From RGDT01 sp964630925 (GTDB lineage Bacteria; Planctomycetota; Planctomycetia; Gemmatales; Gemmataceae): a stretch of DNA of 51,430 nucleotides. The stretch lies in contig CAZVZK010000074.1 in NCBI GenBank assembly GCA_964630925.1, positions 1 through 51,430 of the forward strand. Direction: 5' to 3'. How positions within the stretch are numbered: the first letter of the stretch is position 1; every line of letters begins with the position of its first letter. This document shows positions 26,612-34,454 of this stretch, one piece after another. The notes under the pieces are model-generated. The model worked only from the letters and a program-made list of their open reading frames with translations. It did no database searches and was not told where the DNA came from. Both the position numbers and the translations under genes were made by a program.

Positions 26612-27018
26612 GAGACATTCTCCTGTATCGTTTGGATGGTCTTGTCGGGCATGGGGTTGAAGCTCTCGAACTTCTTGCACCCCGCCCAGGCCACCATCGA
26701 GCCGACGCCGAGCAGGACGAGCGAGACGATGCCGTGCGCCGCCCACAGCGGCAGCCCGGCCGTCTCCACACCCTTCGGTAGCGTCGCCCAGTGCAACAGG
26801 TGGCCCAGCGCCAGGGACATCACGATCGCGCCCACCAGGGCGGCCAACGACCCCACGACGAGGTAGATGGCCGCGGTACGGGTCTTCCTGAGGTCGGAGC
26901 CGATCTCCTTCCTCGCGAAGCGCACCTCCTGGCGGACGAGGTCCCCGACGTCGCTGACGATGCCCTTCACCAATTCGGTCATGGTGGGGGCGCCGCCGAC
27001 GGGCTCGGTGGACGTCAT
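26566..27018 (-). CDS. Phage holin superfamily III / YqjE-like membrane protein
   Basis: Protein of 150 residues. An amphipathic N-terminal helix (LVKGIVSDVGDLVRQEVRFARKEI read in two parts) leads to two membrane helices (AAIYLVVGSLAALVGAIV and HGIVSLVLLGVGSMVAW). The C-terminus ends TIQTIQENVSW, the typical tail of Phage_holin_3_6/DUF1469. Despite the name these are usually chromosomal envelope proteins, not lysis proteins; no phage genes are near. It starts 2 bases after the DUF883/CsbD-like gene. Confidence 0.88.
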   Translation of the reverse strand: MTSTEPVGGAPTMTELVKGIVSDVGDLVRQEVRFARKEIGSDLRKTRTAAIYLVVGSLAALVGAIVMSLALGHLLHWATLPKGVETAGLPLWAAHGIVSLVLLGVGSMVAWAGCKKFESFNPMPDKTIQTIQENVSWTTNSTGATTASSR

Positions 27019-27020
27019 GG

Positions 27021-27413
27021 TCAGCTCCTGAGGGCGCGGCCGAGGAGGTAGCCCACGCCCAGGCCGATCAGCACGGCCGGGATCGGGTGGTTCTTGATGA
27101 GCGTGCCGAGGTCCTCGGTCATGCCCGACAGGCTCTTGTCCTCGATGTACTTGCCGCCCGCCTCCAGGCCGTCGGCCACCATCTTGCTCGCGGTGCCCAT
27201 CATGCCCTCGTGGGGCAGGTTCTTGCGGGCGGTGTCGGCCAGCGACTGCAGGCCGCCGCCCGCCGCCGAGACGGCCCGGTCGGCCTGGGCGCCGACGGCC
27301 CCGGCGGCGGCGCTGACGGCCTCGCCGGCGTGCCCGAGGGCCTCCTTCGCCTTATCCGCCGCCTGCCCCGCCTTGTCCTGGGCCTGATCCTTCCGCATCG
27401 TGGCGTTGCTCAT
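27021..27413 (-). CDS. DUF883/CsbD-like stress protein
   Basis: Protein of 130 residues. A long Ala/Lys/Asp-rich helix (QAQDKAGQAADKAKEALGHA) resembles CsbD and late-embryogenesis-type proteins. The C-terminus NHPIPAVLIGLGVGYLLGRAL is the single membrane anchor of the ElaB/YqjD/DUF883 family, proteins that can bind ribosomes at the membrane in enteric bacteria (family knowledge). It is the first gene of a four-gene stress operon ending at 25620. AGGAGA lies 8 bases before the ATG. Confidence 0.82.
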   Translation of the reverse strand: MSNATMRKDQAQDKAGQAADKAKEALGHAGEAVSAAAGAVGAQADRAVSAAGGGLQSLADTARKNLPHEGMMGTASKMVADGLEAGGKYIEDKSLSGMTEDLGTLIKNHPIPAVLIGLGVGYLLGRALRS

Positions 27414-27718
27414 CTGAATGTCTCCTGTTCTTGGGGAATCCGTTATCCGCCTCCCGCCACCCCTCCGAGGGGCGGCCCGCGGCGGTGCGTTGCCCCCATC
27501 TCCTAGGCAACTGCCGCGCCAGAGACCGTGCGAACAACGAATCACCCGCGCCGGCGGCTTTCTGCACACCCGCCCGCCGACTCGGGCTGGGATTGGGCAC
27601 GCCTCTGCCCACGCGCGGAGGCCGGGCTCCGATGTTCTGTTTCACGGATCGCACCGGGCGGGCATCGGCGGCATGCGGTTTCCAGAGGGGCGTTGACCGC
27701 CCGCAAGAGGGACCGCTG
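27414..27718. other. Divergent intergenic region
   Basis: 305 bases between the divergent starts of the DUF883-like gene and the FkbM gene. It should contain promoters for both directions. I see a ribosome-binding site for the minus gene and no other structure I can support; short open frames here lack recognisable domains. Confidence 0.5.
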
Positions 27719-28552
27719 ATGTCCGCCATGCTCGATACGCCCGTCCGCAAGTTCCACATGCCCAACGGGATGAGTGTCTACGGACTGGACGCGAATGACA
27801 CACGCAACGTCTATCAGGATGTCTTCGAGGACCGCTGCTACCTGCGCCACGGCGTGGAGCTGCACGACGGCGACACCGTCATCGACGTGGGCGCCAACAC
27901 CGGCCTGTTCGCCCTCTGGCTCGACACGCAGCTCACCAGCGCCCGCGTCCACTGCCTCGAGCCCGTCCCCGACATCTACCGCGTGCTGTCCCGCAACCTC
28001 GCCGACCACGGACGCCTCGGCGCCGAGGCGCACAACATCGGCCTGTCCGACCACGACGGCGAGGCGGCCTTCACCTACTACCCGCGCTTCTCCAACGCCT
28101 CCACCATGTTCCCCGACGCCTCGCCGCGCACCGCCGAGGAGGCCCGCGAGTACGTCATCTCCCAGGCCCACACCCTGCCCTGGCCCCTGCCCACGCTCGT
28201 CTCGTGGTGCCCGCGCTGGCTCAAGGGGCTGATCGCCGAGGCCGTCCGCCGCCACCACCTGCGCGGCAAGCGCGTCACCTGCCAGGTGCGTACCCTCTCG
28301 CTCTTCCTGCGGCAGCACCGCATCGACGAGGTCGATCTGCTCAAGATCGACGCCGAACGCAGCGAGTCACGCATCCTCGCCGGGATCGCCGCCCACGACT
28401 GGCCGAAGATCCGCCAGCTCGTCGTCGAGGTCCACGACGGCGAGGCCGCCACGCAGAACACCGTGGCCCTTCTGACGCGGCGCGGCTACCGCGCCGTCGC
28501 CGAGCCGAACCCGGCCATGCCGGGGCTGTCCCTTGTGTACGCTGTCAAGTAG
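27719..28552 (+). CDS. FkbM family methyltransferase
   Basis: Protein of 277 residues. The S-adenosylmethionine motif is DGDTVIDVGANTGLFALWL, followed by VHCLEPVPDIYRVLSRNL and later LKIDAERSESRILAGI, the FkbM-type LKIDVEGAE block with Asp kept. An insert of about 50 residues rich in Pro/Trp/Leu (PWPLPTLVSWCPRWLKGLI) separates motifs. The substrate is probably a sugar or a natural-product hydroxyl; no glycan cluster is next to it. The stop codon TAG touches the start of a long inverted repeat. Confidence 0.88.
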   Translation: MSAMLDTPVRKFHMPNGMSVYGLDANDTRNVYQDVFEDRCYLRHGVELHDGDTVIDVGANTGLFALWLDTQLTSARVHCLEPVPDIYRVLSRNLADHGRLGAEAHNIGLSDHDGEAAFTYYPRFSNASTMFPDASPRTAEEAREYVISQAHTLPWPLPTLVSWCPRWLKGLIAEAVRRHHLRGKRVTCQVRTLSLFLRQHRIDEVDLLKIDAERSESRILAGIAAHDWPKIRQLVVEVHDGEAATQNTVALLTRRGYRAVAEPNPAMPGLSLVYAVK

Positions 28553-28667
28553 CTGACAGCCAGCAACAGCCGGCTGACAGCCAGCAACAGCCAGCGAGAA
28601 GACAACAGCCGGCCCAACCAGCAGGAGAAGGCCGGCTGCTCTTGCTGGCTGTTGCTGGCTGTCAGCT
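28551..28667. repeat. Inverted and direct repeat after FkbM gene
   Basis: A 20-base unit built from GCTGACAGCCAGCAACAGCC occurs twice directly (28552-28571 and 28573-28592). Its inverted copy is at 28644-28667: arm 28573-28595 pairs perfectly over 23 bases with 28644-28666, and 28551-28571 pairs perfectly with 28647-28667. The two left copies therefore compete for one right arm, giving two alternative stems. The element begins inside the FkbM stop codon and lies between convergent genes. Confidence 0.88.
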
Positions 28668-28799
28668 GCTAGAACGGTGGGCAGACGATTGTACGTCCGA
28701 GGCACCCCGTTGCCCAAGGGGGCTGAGGGGTCCCAGGGAAACGCGGGCGGCCGGGGTTTGTCCCCCGGCCGCCCGCTCCCCCGTTCGCCGGTTCGGCGG

Positions 28800-29330
28800 T
28801 CACACCGAGGCGGTGGTGATGTGCTCGCCGCCCAGCTCCTGGAAGTCCTTGCGGATCTCGCGGTCGTCGTCGGCGTCGTGCGGCGCCACGCCGACCACCA
28901 CGCCGCCCTTCTTGAGGACCTCCTCGTAGGCCTTGGCGTTCGGCTCCGAGATGCCCAGGCCGACCAGGCCGCCGATCAGGCCGCCCGTGACCGCACCGGC
29001 CCCGCCGCCCGCGAACGCCGCCACCAGAGGCCCCGCCACCATGCCGATGCCCGGCAGCACGATGTTCGTGCCGATGGCGGCGATCGCCGCCGTGGCCGCG
29101 CCCACCGCGGTGCCGATGGCCCCGCCCACGCCCATGCCCTCGGTGGCCAGGCTGCCCACGTCCTCGGGGGCCGCCGTGGGGTTCTCGTCCAGGTAGGCCT
29201 TGCGCGTCCCCTCCGACATCAGCAGGCTGATCTCGTCGGAGGTGTACCCGCGCACCAGCAGGCGGTCGTAGGCGACGCGGGCGTCGCGGTGGTTGCGGAA
29301 GACGGCGGTCAACATGTTCTTCGTCGCCAT
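28800..29330 (-). CDS. YflT-like general stress protein with glycine zipper
   Basis: Protein of 176 residues. The N-terminal ~45 residues (LTAVFRNHRDARVAYDRLL, GYTSDEISLLMS) match the YflT/general stress protein 17M domain. A glycine-rich membrane-type region follows (GVGGAIGTAVGAATAAIAAI and GAVTGGLIGGLVGLGI). The C-terminal part with KGGVVVGVAPHDADDDREI resembles the ferredoxin-like end of the family. It is likely membrane-associated and stress induced, fitting the neighbouring operon. It is divergent from the DUF4142 gene. Confidence 0.85.
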   Translation of the reverse strand: MATKNMLTAVFRNHRDARVAYDRLLVRGYTSDEISLLMSEGTRKAYLDENPTAAPEDVGSLATEGMGVGGAIGTAVGAATAAIAAIGTNIVLPGIGMVAGPLVAAFAGGGAGAVTGGLIGGLVGLGISEPNAKAYEEVLKKGGVVVGVAPHDADDDREIRKDFQELGGEHITTASV

Positions 29331-29506
29331 GGCCGGATCTCTCCATACGTGGGTGTGTGTTGTCCCTGCGAAGGGGGCGCTCCTTCATCCCGTCTATCCC
29401 CACAGCAAGAGCCGCGCCAAGAAACGCACGGCCCGGCGTTTGCAAGGGACACGTTCCGACGGCTCGCCTTCGCGAGCGCTTTGCCATTCCCAATGAGGAG
29501 ACCACC

Positions 29507-30031
29507 ATGCGGACGACGCTCTGTGCCCTGGCCCTGGCCGCCTTCGCAGTCCCCGCGTTCGCCGCCGATGCGGACGCCAAGCCGAAGTTCGGCAAGGACG
29601 ATTACCTGCCCAACGCCCTGGCCAACGTCCAGTCGCTGGAGAGGTTCGCCGCCCTGGCCGTGACCAAGACCTCCGACGAGAAGATCAAGGAGTTCGCCAC
29701 CGAGGTGGCCGCCGCCGCCAAGAAGTGCCGCCAGGACTTCGAGGAGGTGATCAAGGAGAGCAAGACCGCCGTGGTGGTCGGCCTCGAGAAGGGGCGTCAG
29801 ACGGCCCTCACCAGGCTGGCTCTGAAGACCGGCGCCGACTTCGACCGCGACTACCTCGACCAGGTCATCTACGACCTGCAGCAGGCCAACGAGTGGAACA
29901 AGAAGGGCGTCGAGGACACCCACGCCAAGCTCAAGGACATCGCCAGGAAGGACACCAAGTCCTGCAAGGACTGGCTCGAGCGCGCCGAGAAGCTGAAGAA
30001 GGTGAAGTTCGGCGAGAAGTCCGATCGCTGA
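29507..30031 (+). CDS. DUF4142 secreted protein
   Basis: Protein of 174 residues with signal peptide LCALALAAFAVPAFAAD. The remainder is helical: NALANVQSLERFAALAVTKT, EFATEVAAAAKKCRQDF and YLDQVIYDLQQANEW. This matches the ferritin-like DUF4142 pattern, although the usual HxxM positions are not obvious. It is probably periplasmic. GAGGAG lies 8-13 bases upstream of ATG 29507. A 38-base perfect inverted repeat starts 13 bases after the stop. Confidence 0.8.
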   Translation: MRTTLCALALAAFAVPAFAADADAKPKFGKDDYLPNALANVQSLERFAALAVTKTSDEKIKEFATEVAAAAKKCRQDFEEVIKESKTAVVVGLEKGRQTALTRLALKTGADFDRDYLDQVIYDLQQANEWNKKGVEDTHAKLKDIARKDTKSCKDWLERAEKLKKVKFGEKSDR

Positions 30032-30044
30032 GCCGGCTCCCTTC

Positions 30045-30186
30045 GAAGAGCTTGTCCACGGATCGCACGGATCACACGGATCCAGCAGAAGACAAGGAGG
30101 CAGTCAGGAGGGGCCGATGCCTCCTGCCTGCCTTCTCGCTTTGGTTCTGATCCGTGTGATCCGTGCGATCCGTGGACAAGCTCTTC
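30045..30186. repeat. Perfect 38-bp inverted repeat between convergent genes
   Basis: Arm 30045-30082 and arm 30149-30186 are exactly complementary over 38 bases. Each arm is built of tandem words (GGATCGCAC, GGATCACAC, GGATC). The 66-base loop holds a weaker second stem (AGGAGGCAG with CTGCCT). The right arm ends 10 bases before the stop codon of the minus-strand phosphatase gene. A bidirectional terminator or an RNA-stability element is likely. Confidence 0.92.
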
Positions 30187-30196
30187 TTCTTGACAA

Positions 30197-31396
30197 TTAC
30201 TTCTTCTCGATGTCGAGGGTGTCGAACAGCATGCCCTGGTGGTCGAACGCGCGCAGGCTGAATTGCCCGCCGTGGATCGTCACGTGACAGAAGTGGTAGT
30301 CGGACCGGCACTGCGCCTTGAAGAAGGTCGGCACCGGGGCGAAATTCTCCAGCCGCCCGCCGCCCCCGCCGCTCGTCAGGTAGGTGATCCCCCGCGCCCG
30401 GTCCACCTTGCCCTCGCGCACCGGCCACGTCCGCTCGTAGACGTGGATGTGCCCGTTGAACACCATGTCCACGCCGTGCTTCTCGTACAGCGCCGCCAAC
30501 GCGCGGGCGTTCCTGTCCCCCTGGGTTGAGCGTGCCCCCTTCCAGGTGTTGCCGTAATCGTCGTCGTCCGAGGTCCACACCGGGTGGTGGTGGTACACGA
30601 ACTTCCATTTCGCCGACGACTTCGCCAGCTCGGCGTCGAGCCACCTGTACTGCTCCGTGCCCGGCCCGACCTTCTTGTTGGTGTCGAGGGAAAAGAAGTC
30701 GGCGTTGCCGTAGGTGTAGCGGTAGTGGTACTCCGGGGCGGGGAGGGAGAAGTACTGGTAGTAGTGGGCGTGGTTCTTCTCGTGGTTGCCGATGCACGGG
30801 AAGACCGGCACGCGGGCGAACAGCTCCTTGCACGGCCCGAACAGCTCGTCGGTCCACTCCTTCTTGTCGCGCCCGTTGTCCACCACGTCGCCCAGGTGCA
30901 CGACGAAGTTCGGACGCCGCTGCCAGGCCAGCGTCGCGATCTTCTGCGTGACCTTGGGGTTCTTCTGAGTGTCGCCGATGAGGGCGAACGAGAACGCCTC
31001 GTCGGGGCCGACGGCGGTCTGAAACGTCAGCAGCGGGCTGGTCAGCTTGCCGTCCTTGCCCTCCGTGGCCACCTCGTAGACGTGGGGCACGCCCCTGTCC
31101 AGGCCCGTGAGCGTCACCTCGTGCATCGTCACGTCCTTCGCGCCTTCCGCCGTCCTGGTCAGCGACGTGCTGCCGTAGCGGACGACGGAGGTGCCGGGGG
31201 AGGCGGTCTCCCACATGACGGTGATGGAATCGCGGGTGGCGTACTGGAGATAGGGGAAGACGACGAAACGCTGGCCGGCGGGGGCGTCCGGGGCCTTGGC
31301 GGGCGGCTGGGCGTCGGCTGGGCCGCGCGTGGCGAGGTAGGCGCCGGCGGCGAGCAGGGCGAGGCAGGCGGCGGCGGCGAGGAGGCGGCGGGTCAT
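30197..31396 (-). CDS. Purple acid phosphatase-like metallophosphoesterase
   Basis: Protein of 399 residues. An N-terminal hydrophobic segment (LLAAAACLALLAAGAYLA) is a signal or anchor. A fibronectin-like purple-acid-phosphatase N domain follows (PYLQYATRDSITVMWET). The metal-binding motifs appear in order: GDTQ, GDVVDNGRD, GNHE, HHHP and GHIHVYER. It hydrolyses phosphate esters outside the cytoplasm according to the family. Seven bases separate it from the upstream TPR gene, so they are co-transcribed. Confidence 0.92.
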   Translation of the reverse strand: MTRRLLAAAACLALLAAGAYLATRGPADAQPPAKAPDAPAGQRFVVFPYLQYATRDSITVMWETASPGTSVVRYGSTSLTRTAEGAKDVTMHEVTLTGLDRGVPHVYEVATEGKDGKLTSPLLTFQTAVGPDEAFSFALIGDTQKNPKVTQKIATLAWQRRPNFVVHLGDVVDNGRDKKEWTDELFGPCKELFARVPVFPCIGNHEKNHAHYYQYFSLPAPEYHYRYTYGNADFFSLDTNKKVGPGTEQYRWLDAELAKSSAKWKFVYHHHPVWTSDDDDYGNTWKGARSTQGDRNARALAALYEKHGVDMVFNGHIHVYERTWPVREGKVDRARGITYLTSGGGGGRLENFAPVPTFFKAQCRSDYHFCHVTIHGGQFSLRAFDHQGMLFDTLDIEKK

Positions 31397-31403
31397 CTTG
31401 GGC

Positions 31404-32618
31404 TCAGGGGGGCTTGGGGTTGGCAGACATTTCGAGGGACTGGGCGGCCCTGTAGAACATGTTGGCCATGCTGGCCTGGCCGAGCTTCTCGTACGCCTGG
31501 CCGAGCCGCACACGCACGGGGGCGTCGAACGGCTTGTGCATGGCCTCCTTGGACAGGGCGGAGAGCTGGTCCCGGAGGGCCTTGATCTCGTCGGCGCGGG
31601 CGCGGGCGCGGGCGGCGTCCTGCCCCCGTCCGACGGCCTCATACGCCTGGGCGAGCTGGAAATGGGTCTGGTAGTCGCCCGGCAGGAGGGCGGCGGCCCG
31701 CTCCAGGTCGGCGGCCGCAGGGGCGGGCATCTTCTGCTGGCGGCGGATGCGTCCGCGCAGGGAGAGCACCTCGCCGGCCTCCGGGTATTCGACGAGGGCC
31801 TGATCGAGGATCGCGAGGGCCTCGTCGGCACGGCCCAGGCGCCACAGGGCCTCGGCACGCACCGCCGCGCCGTTGCGGGTGACGGCGGCGGCCGGCGCCG
31901 CGCCGCGCGCCTCCTCGGCCAGGGCGTCGAGCTGGGCCAACGCCTTGTCGAACTGGGTGAGGCGGAGGAGGACGGAGGCCAGCTCGAGGCGGACCTGGGC
32001 GCGGGCCACGGGGTCGAGGCGGACGGTCAGGGCGGCGCGGTAGTCCTTCTCGGCCAGCTCGTCGTTGCCCAGGTCCATGTGAATGAGGCCCAGGAGCCGC
32101 AAGGGCCGCCCGTCGGACGGGTCGAGGCGGGCGACGGCGCGCAGGTGCGTGGCGGCGCGTGACAGGTCCACCAGGTCGTAGGCGGCAGCGGCCAGGCCGC
32201 GGTGCGCGTCGAGGGCGTCGGGGATGTGGCTCAGGGCGAAGGCGAAGGCCTCGTACGCCTGCCTGTGGCGTCCGAGGGCGGCGAGGGATCGTCCGGCGAG
32301 GATGGACGCCCGCGGGGCCTGCGGGTCCTCTTGCGGGATCACGGAGAGGGCGTCGAGGGCCTCGTCGGGTCGGTTCTGCGCCAACAACACCTCGCCGTGC
32401 AGCAACGCCGCCAGGGCCGTCTCGCCGGCCCCCTTCAGGGCCGCGACGTACGAAAGGGCCGACTCGCGGTCCCCGCGGACGACGCAGAGGCGGCCCTGTT
32501 CGAAACGGTAGCCGGGGCGGGTCACATACCAGTACCGGCCCCCGAGAACGGCCACGCCCACCAGCACCACGAGAACGAGGTAGAGGCGAGAACGGGACTG
32601 GCCGTCGGGGGTCGTCAT
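31404..32618 (-). CDS. Membrane-anchored TPR protein
   Basis: Protein of 404 residues. One N-terminal membrane helix (LYLVLVVLVGVAVLGGRYW) and then about nine tetratricopeptide-like helix pairs, for example ALDALSVIPQEDPQAPRASI, LRLLGLIHMDLGNDELAEKD and ALWRLGRADEALAILDQAL. It is a likely scaffold outside the cytoplasm. The short gap to the phosphatase gene suggests joint function. ATG 32618 is the first start with the membrane helix near the N-terminus. Confidence 0.87.
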   Translation of the reverse strand: MTTPDGQSRSRLYLVLVVLVGVAVLGGRYWYVTRPGYRFEQGRLCVVRGDRESALSYVAALKGAGETALAALLHGEVLLAQNRPDEALDALSVIPQEDPQAPRASILAGRSLAALGRHRQAYEAFAFALSHIPDALDAHRGLAAAAYDLVDLSRAATHLRAVARLDPSDGRPLRLLGLIHMDLGNDELAEKDYRAALTVRLDPVARAQVRLELASVLLRLTQFDKALAQLDALAEEARGAAPAAAVTRNGAAVRAEALWRLGRADEALAILDQALVEYPEAGEVLSLRGRIRRQQKMPAPAAADLERAAALLPGDYQTHFQLAQAYEAVGRGQDAARARARADEIKALRDQLSALSKEAMHKPFDAPVRVRLGQAYEKLGQASMANMFYRAAQSLEMSANPKPP

Positions 32619-32673
32619 AACGGAAGGGGGTCGAGACGGCCGGCACGGAGGTGGCCGGCCGTCTGCCAAGGGG

Positions 32674-33135
32674 TCACTGGGAGGTGAGTGCGATGGTCAA
32701 AGGCGTGCCGGCGACGACGGTGACCTTCAACGGGGACGAGGCGTATTTCGCCATGGCCTTGGTGAGCGCCTGGCTCTCCTTGGTCGGGATGGGAGGCCCC
32801 TTCATCTCCGCCGCCTTCTTCATCATCGCGATCTTCTCCTCCTCGGTCTTCGGAGCGGGGCCGCCCGTGCCGGGGGCGGACATCCCGACCGTGACGGTGT
32901 AGTCACCGGTGTAGGCACCCGTCTTGCCGCGCGTGGCCAGCGTGAACTTGCCGGAGCTGTCGGCGACGCCGAAAGCCGACTCTCCCTTGCCGACGGGGAG
33001 GAGGGTGACAGCCGCCCCGGCCAGGGGGGATCCGTCCAACGTCACGGTCCCCTCGACGGGCACGATCTTGGGGCCACACCCGGCGGCCAGGAGGAGGGCG
33101 AACACGAGCCCCAGAGCCAATCCCTTGCGGAACAT
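32674..33135 (-). CDS. Lipoprotein with carboxypeptidase-regulatory-like domain
   Basis: Protein of 153 residues. The lipobox LLLAAGC gives a lipid-anchored Cys near residue 20. The mature part VEGTVTLDGSPLAGAAVTLL, followed by SGKFTLAT and YTGDYTVTV, is the Ig-like carboxypeptidase regulatory fold. Such small lipoproteins commonly follow DUF1559 genes in planctomycetes, as here. A 15-bp hairpin (33154-33188) precedes the start. Confidence 0.87.
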   Translation of the reverse strand: MFRKGLALGLVFALLLAAGCGPKIVPVEGTVTLDGSPLAGAAVTLLPVGKGESAFGVADSSGKFTLATRGKTGAYTGDYTVTVGMSAPGTGGPAPKTEEEKIAMMKKAAEMKGPPIPTKESQALTKAMAKYASSPLKVTVVAGTPLTIALTSQ

Positions 33136-33153
33136 GGGTACGAAACTCCTCAA

Positions 33154-33188
33154 GATCCCGCGTGCCCGGCGATCGGGCACGCGGGATC
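33154..33188 (-). terminator. Strong hairpin between DUF1559 and lipoprotein genes
   Basis: Arm 33154-33168 pairs perfectly with arm 33174-33188 over 15 bases, loop of 5. It lies after the DUF1559 stop and only 18 bases before the lipoprotein start, with the TTGAGGAG ribosome-binding region between. It may partly terminate, or set different mRNA levels of the two genes. Confidence 0.75.
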
Positions 33189-33209
33189 GATCTGCTGAAA
33201 AGAGACGGA

Positions 33210-34259
33210 TCAGAAGTTCGGGATGGGCCGCTGGTCGTTGCGGCAGCCCAGCAACTGATACGTCCGCCGGTCAATCGTCTGGGGAATGAACTTCACCGAG
33301 CCATCGCCGAACAGGAACTGGGCGCCGTTGGTGTGGTTCGACTTGAAGCCCCAGGACACGTTCCAGTTGTTGTTGGTGAAGCTATTCGCGGTGCTCCCGT
33401 CACACCAGGCCGTGTTACTCGTGTCGGTGTTGATCGGCGGCAGGGTGGCTACGTGGGAGACGCCGCCGTTGAAGTGGACCCAGCTGCCGTTGTGGAAGTG
33501 GTCGTGCTGTTGCGGCAGGACCTCACCGATGAAGATCGTGTTGGATAGGCCGTCCCGCACGCCGGCGAAGTTAATCTTCGCGCCCATCCGGTTAAACACG
33601 CCGCGGATGTCCCTGCTGTTCTGCGAGTTACCGTGGTCCGGGCTCCAGGTGTAACCCATCGAGGCCCGGTCGTACGGCGCCGCTTGATTCTCGGGGTTGC
33701 ACAGGAAGTTGTTCGGCGCGAAACTACAGTGGGTGGCCAGGCACTGAGGCCCCAGGTTGCCCGCGTAGCTGACGAACGACTGGTCGATCTCGTGGTCGTC
33801 GCTGGGGCAGCGGTAGGTCTTGATCTTCGGAGCGTTCGACCTGCCGCCGAATGCCCGATCGACCCCGGCGCCGACGCTGTTGTAAACGGTCATATTCGGG
33901 CCGATCGCCTTGAAGACGGCGTCCTGCTCGATATACGGCAGGATCCACACCATCCAGGTGCCCTGGTCGCTGCCCCAGTCGCCGTTGTTCACCCCCTGGG
34001 CGTTGTTGACGCCGAGGGCACCGCCGGGGGGGATATACCCGAAGGTGTCATTGAACGTGTGGATGGCGAGGCCCATCTGCTTGAGGTTGTTGCCGCAGGA
34101 CATGCGGGCGGCGGCCTCGCGCACCTTCTGGACGGCGGGTAACAGCAAGCCGATCAGGATGGCGATGATGGCGATGACGACTAACAGCTCGATCAGCGTG
34201 AACGCGCGGACGCGTGCCAGACCGAACCACCGCGAAATGCGGGAGAGAGAGGAGCGCAT
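33210..34259 (-). CDS. DUF1559 prepilin-type protein
   Basis: Protein of 349 residues. The N-terminus is a type IV prepilin-like signal: RVRAFTLIELLVVIAIIAIL with Glu at +5. It is followed by LLLPAVQKVREAAARMSC, the invariable planctomycete DUF1559 continuation. The C-terminal block NGAQFLFGDGSVKFI is also conserved. The family is vastly expanded in planctomycetes and probably makes pilin-like or surface structures. It is a pseudopilin candidate whose processing needs a peptidase not in this window. Confidence 0.95.
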   Translation of the reverse strand: MRSSLSRISRWFGLARVRAFTLIELLVVIAIIAILIGLLLPAVQKVREAAARMSCGNNLKQMGLAIHTFNDTFGYIPPGGALGVNNAQGVNNGDWGSDQGTWMVWILPYIEQDAVFKAIGPNMTVYNSVGAGVDRAFGGRSNAPKIKTYRCPSDDHEIDQSFVSYAGNLGPQCLATHCSFAPNNFLCNPENQAAPYDRASMGYTWSPDHGNSQNSRDIRGVFNRMGAKINFAGVRDGLSNTIFIGEVLPQQHDHFHNGSWVHFNGGVSHVATLPPINTDTSNTAWCDGSTANSFTNNNWNVSWGFKSNHTNGAQFLFGDGSVKFIPQTIDRRTYQLLGCRNDQRPIPNF

Positions 34260-34454
34260 CGAAGCACAACTCCTTGGGCGCGGATTGGAATGAGAGAGGG
34301 AATCAGAACCGATCAATGTGGATCTTACTGGGGGTGCCAGCGCCTGTCAAACACAAAAACTTCGCAAAGTGAGCCCCCCGGTGAGGATTCCTCCCGGCTA
34401 CCCTCCCGTCCGCGCTCGCCGCCGGGTATGATGCCGGCGAGGGGGGCACAGGCG

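Noticed and set aside
26566..27018. Prophage remnant suggested by the holin-like protein
   Set aside because: The holin-superfamily-III name covers chromosomal YqjE-like proteins; no other phage gene is near and the operon is a stress operon.
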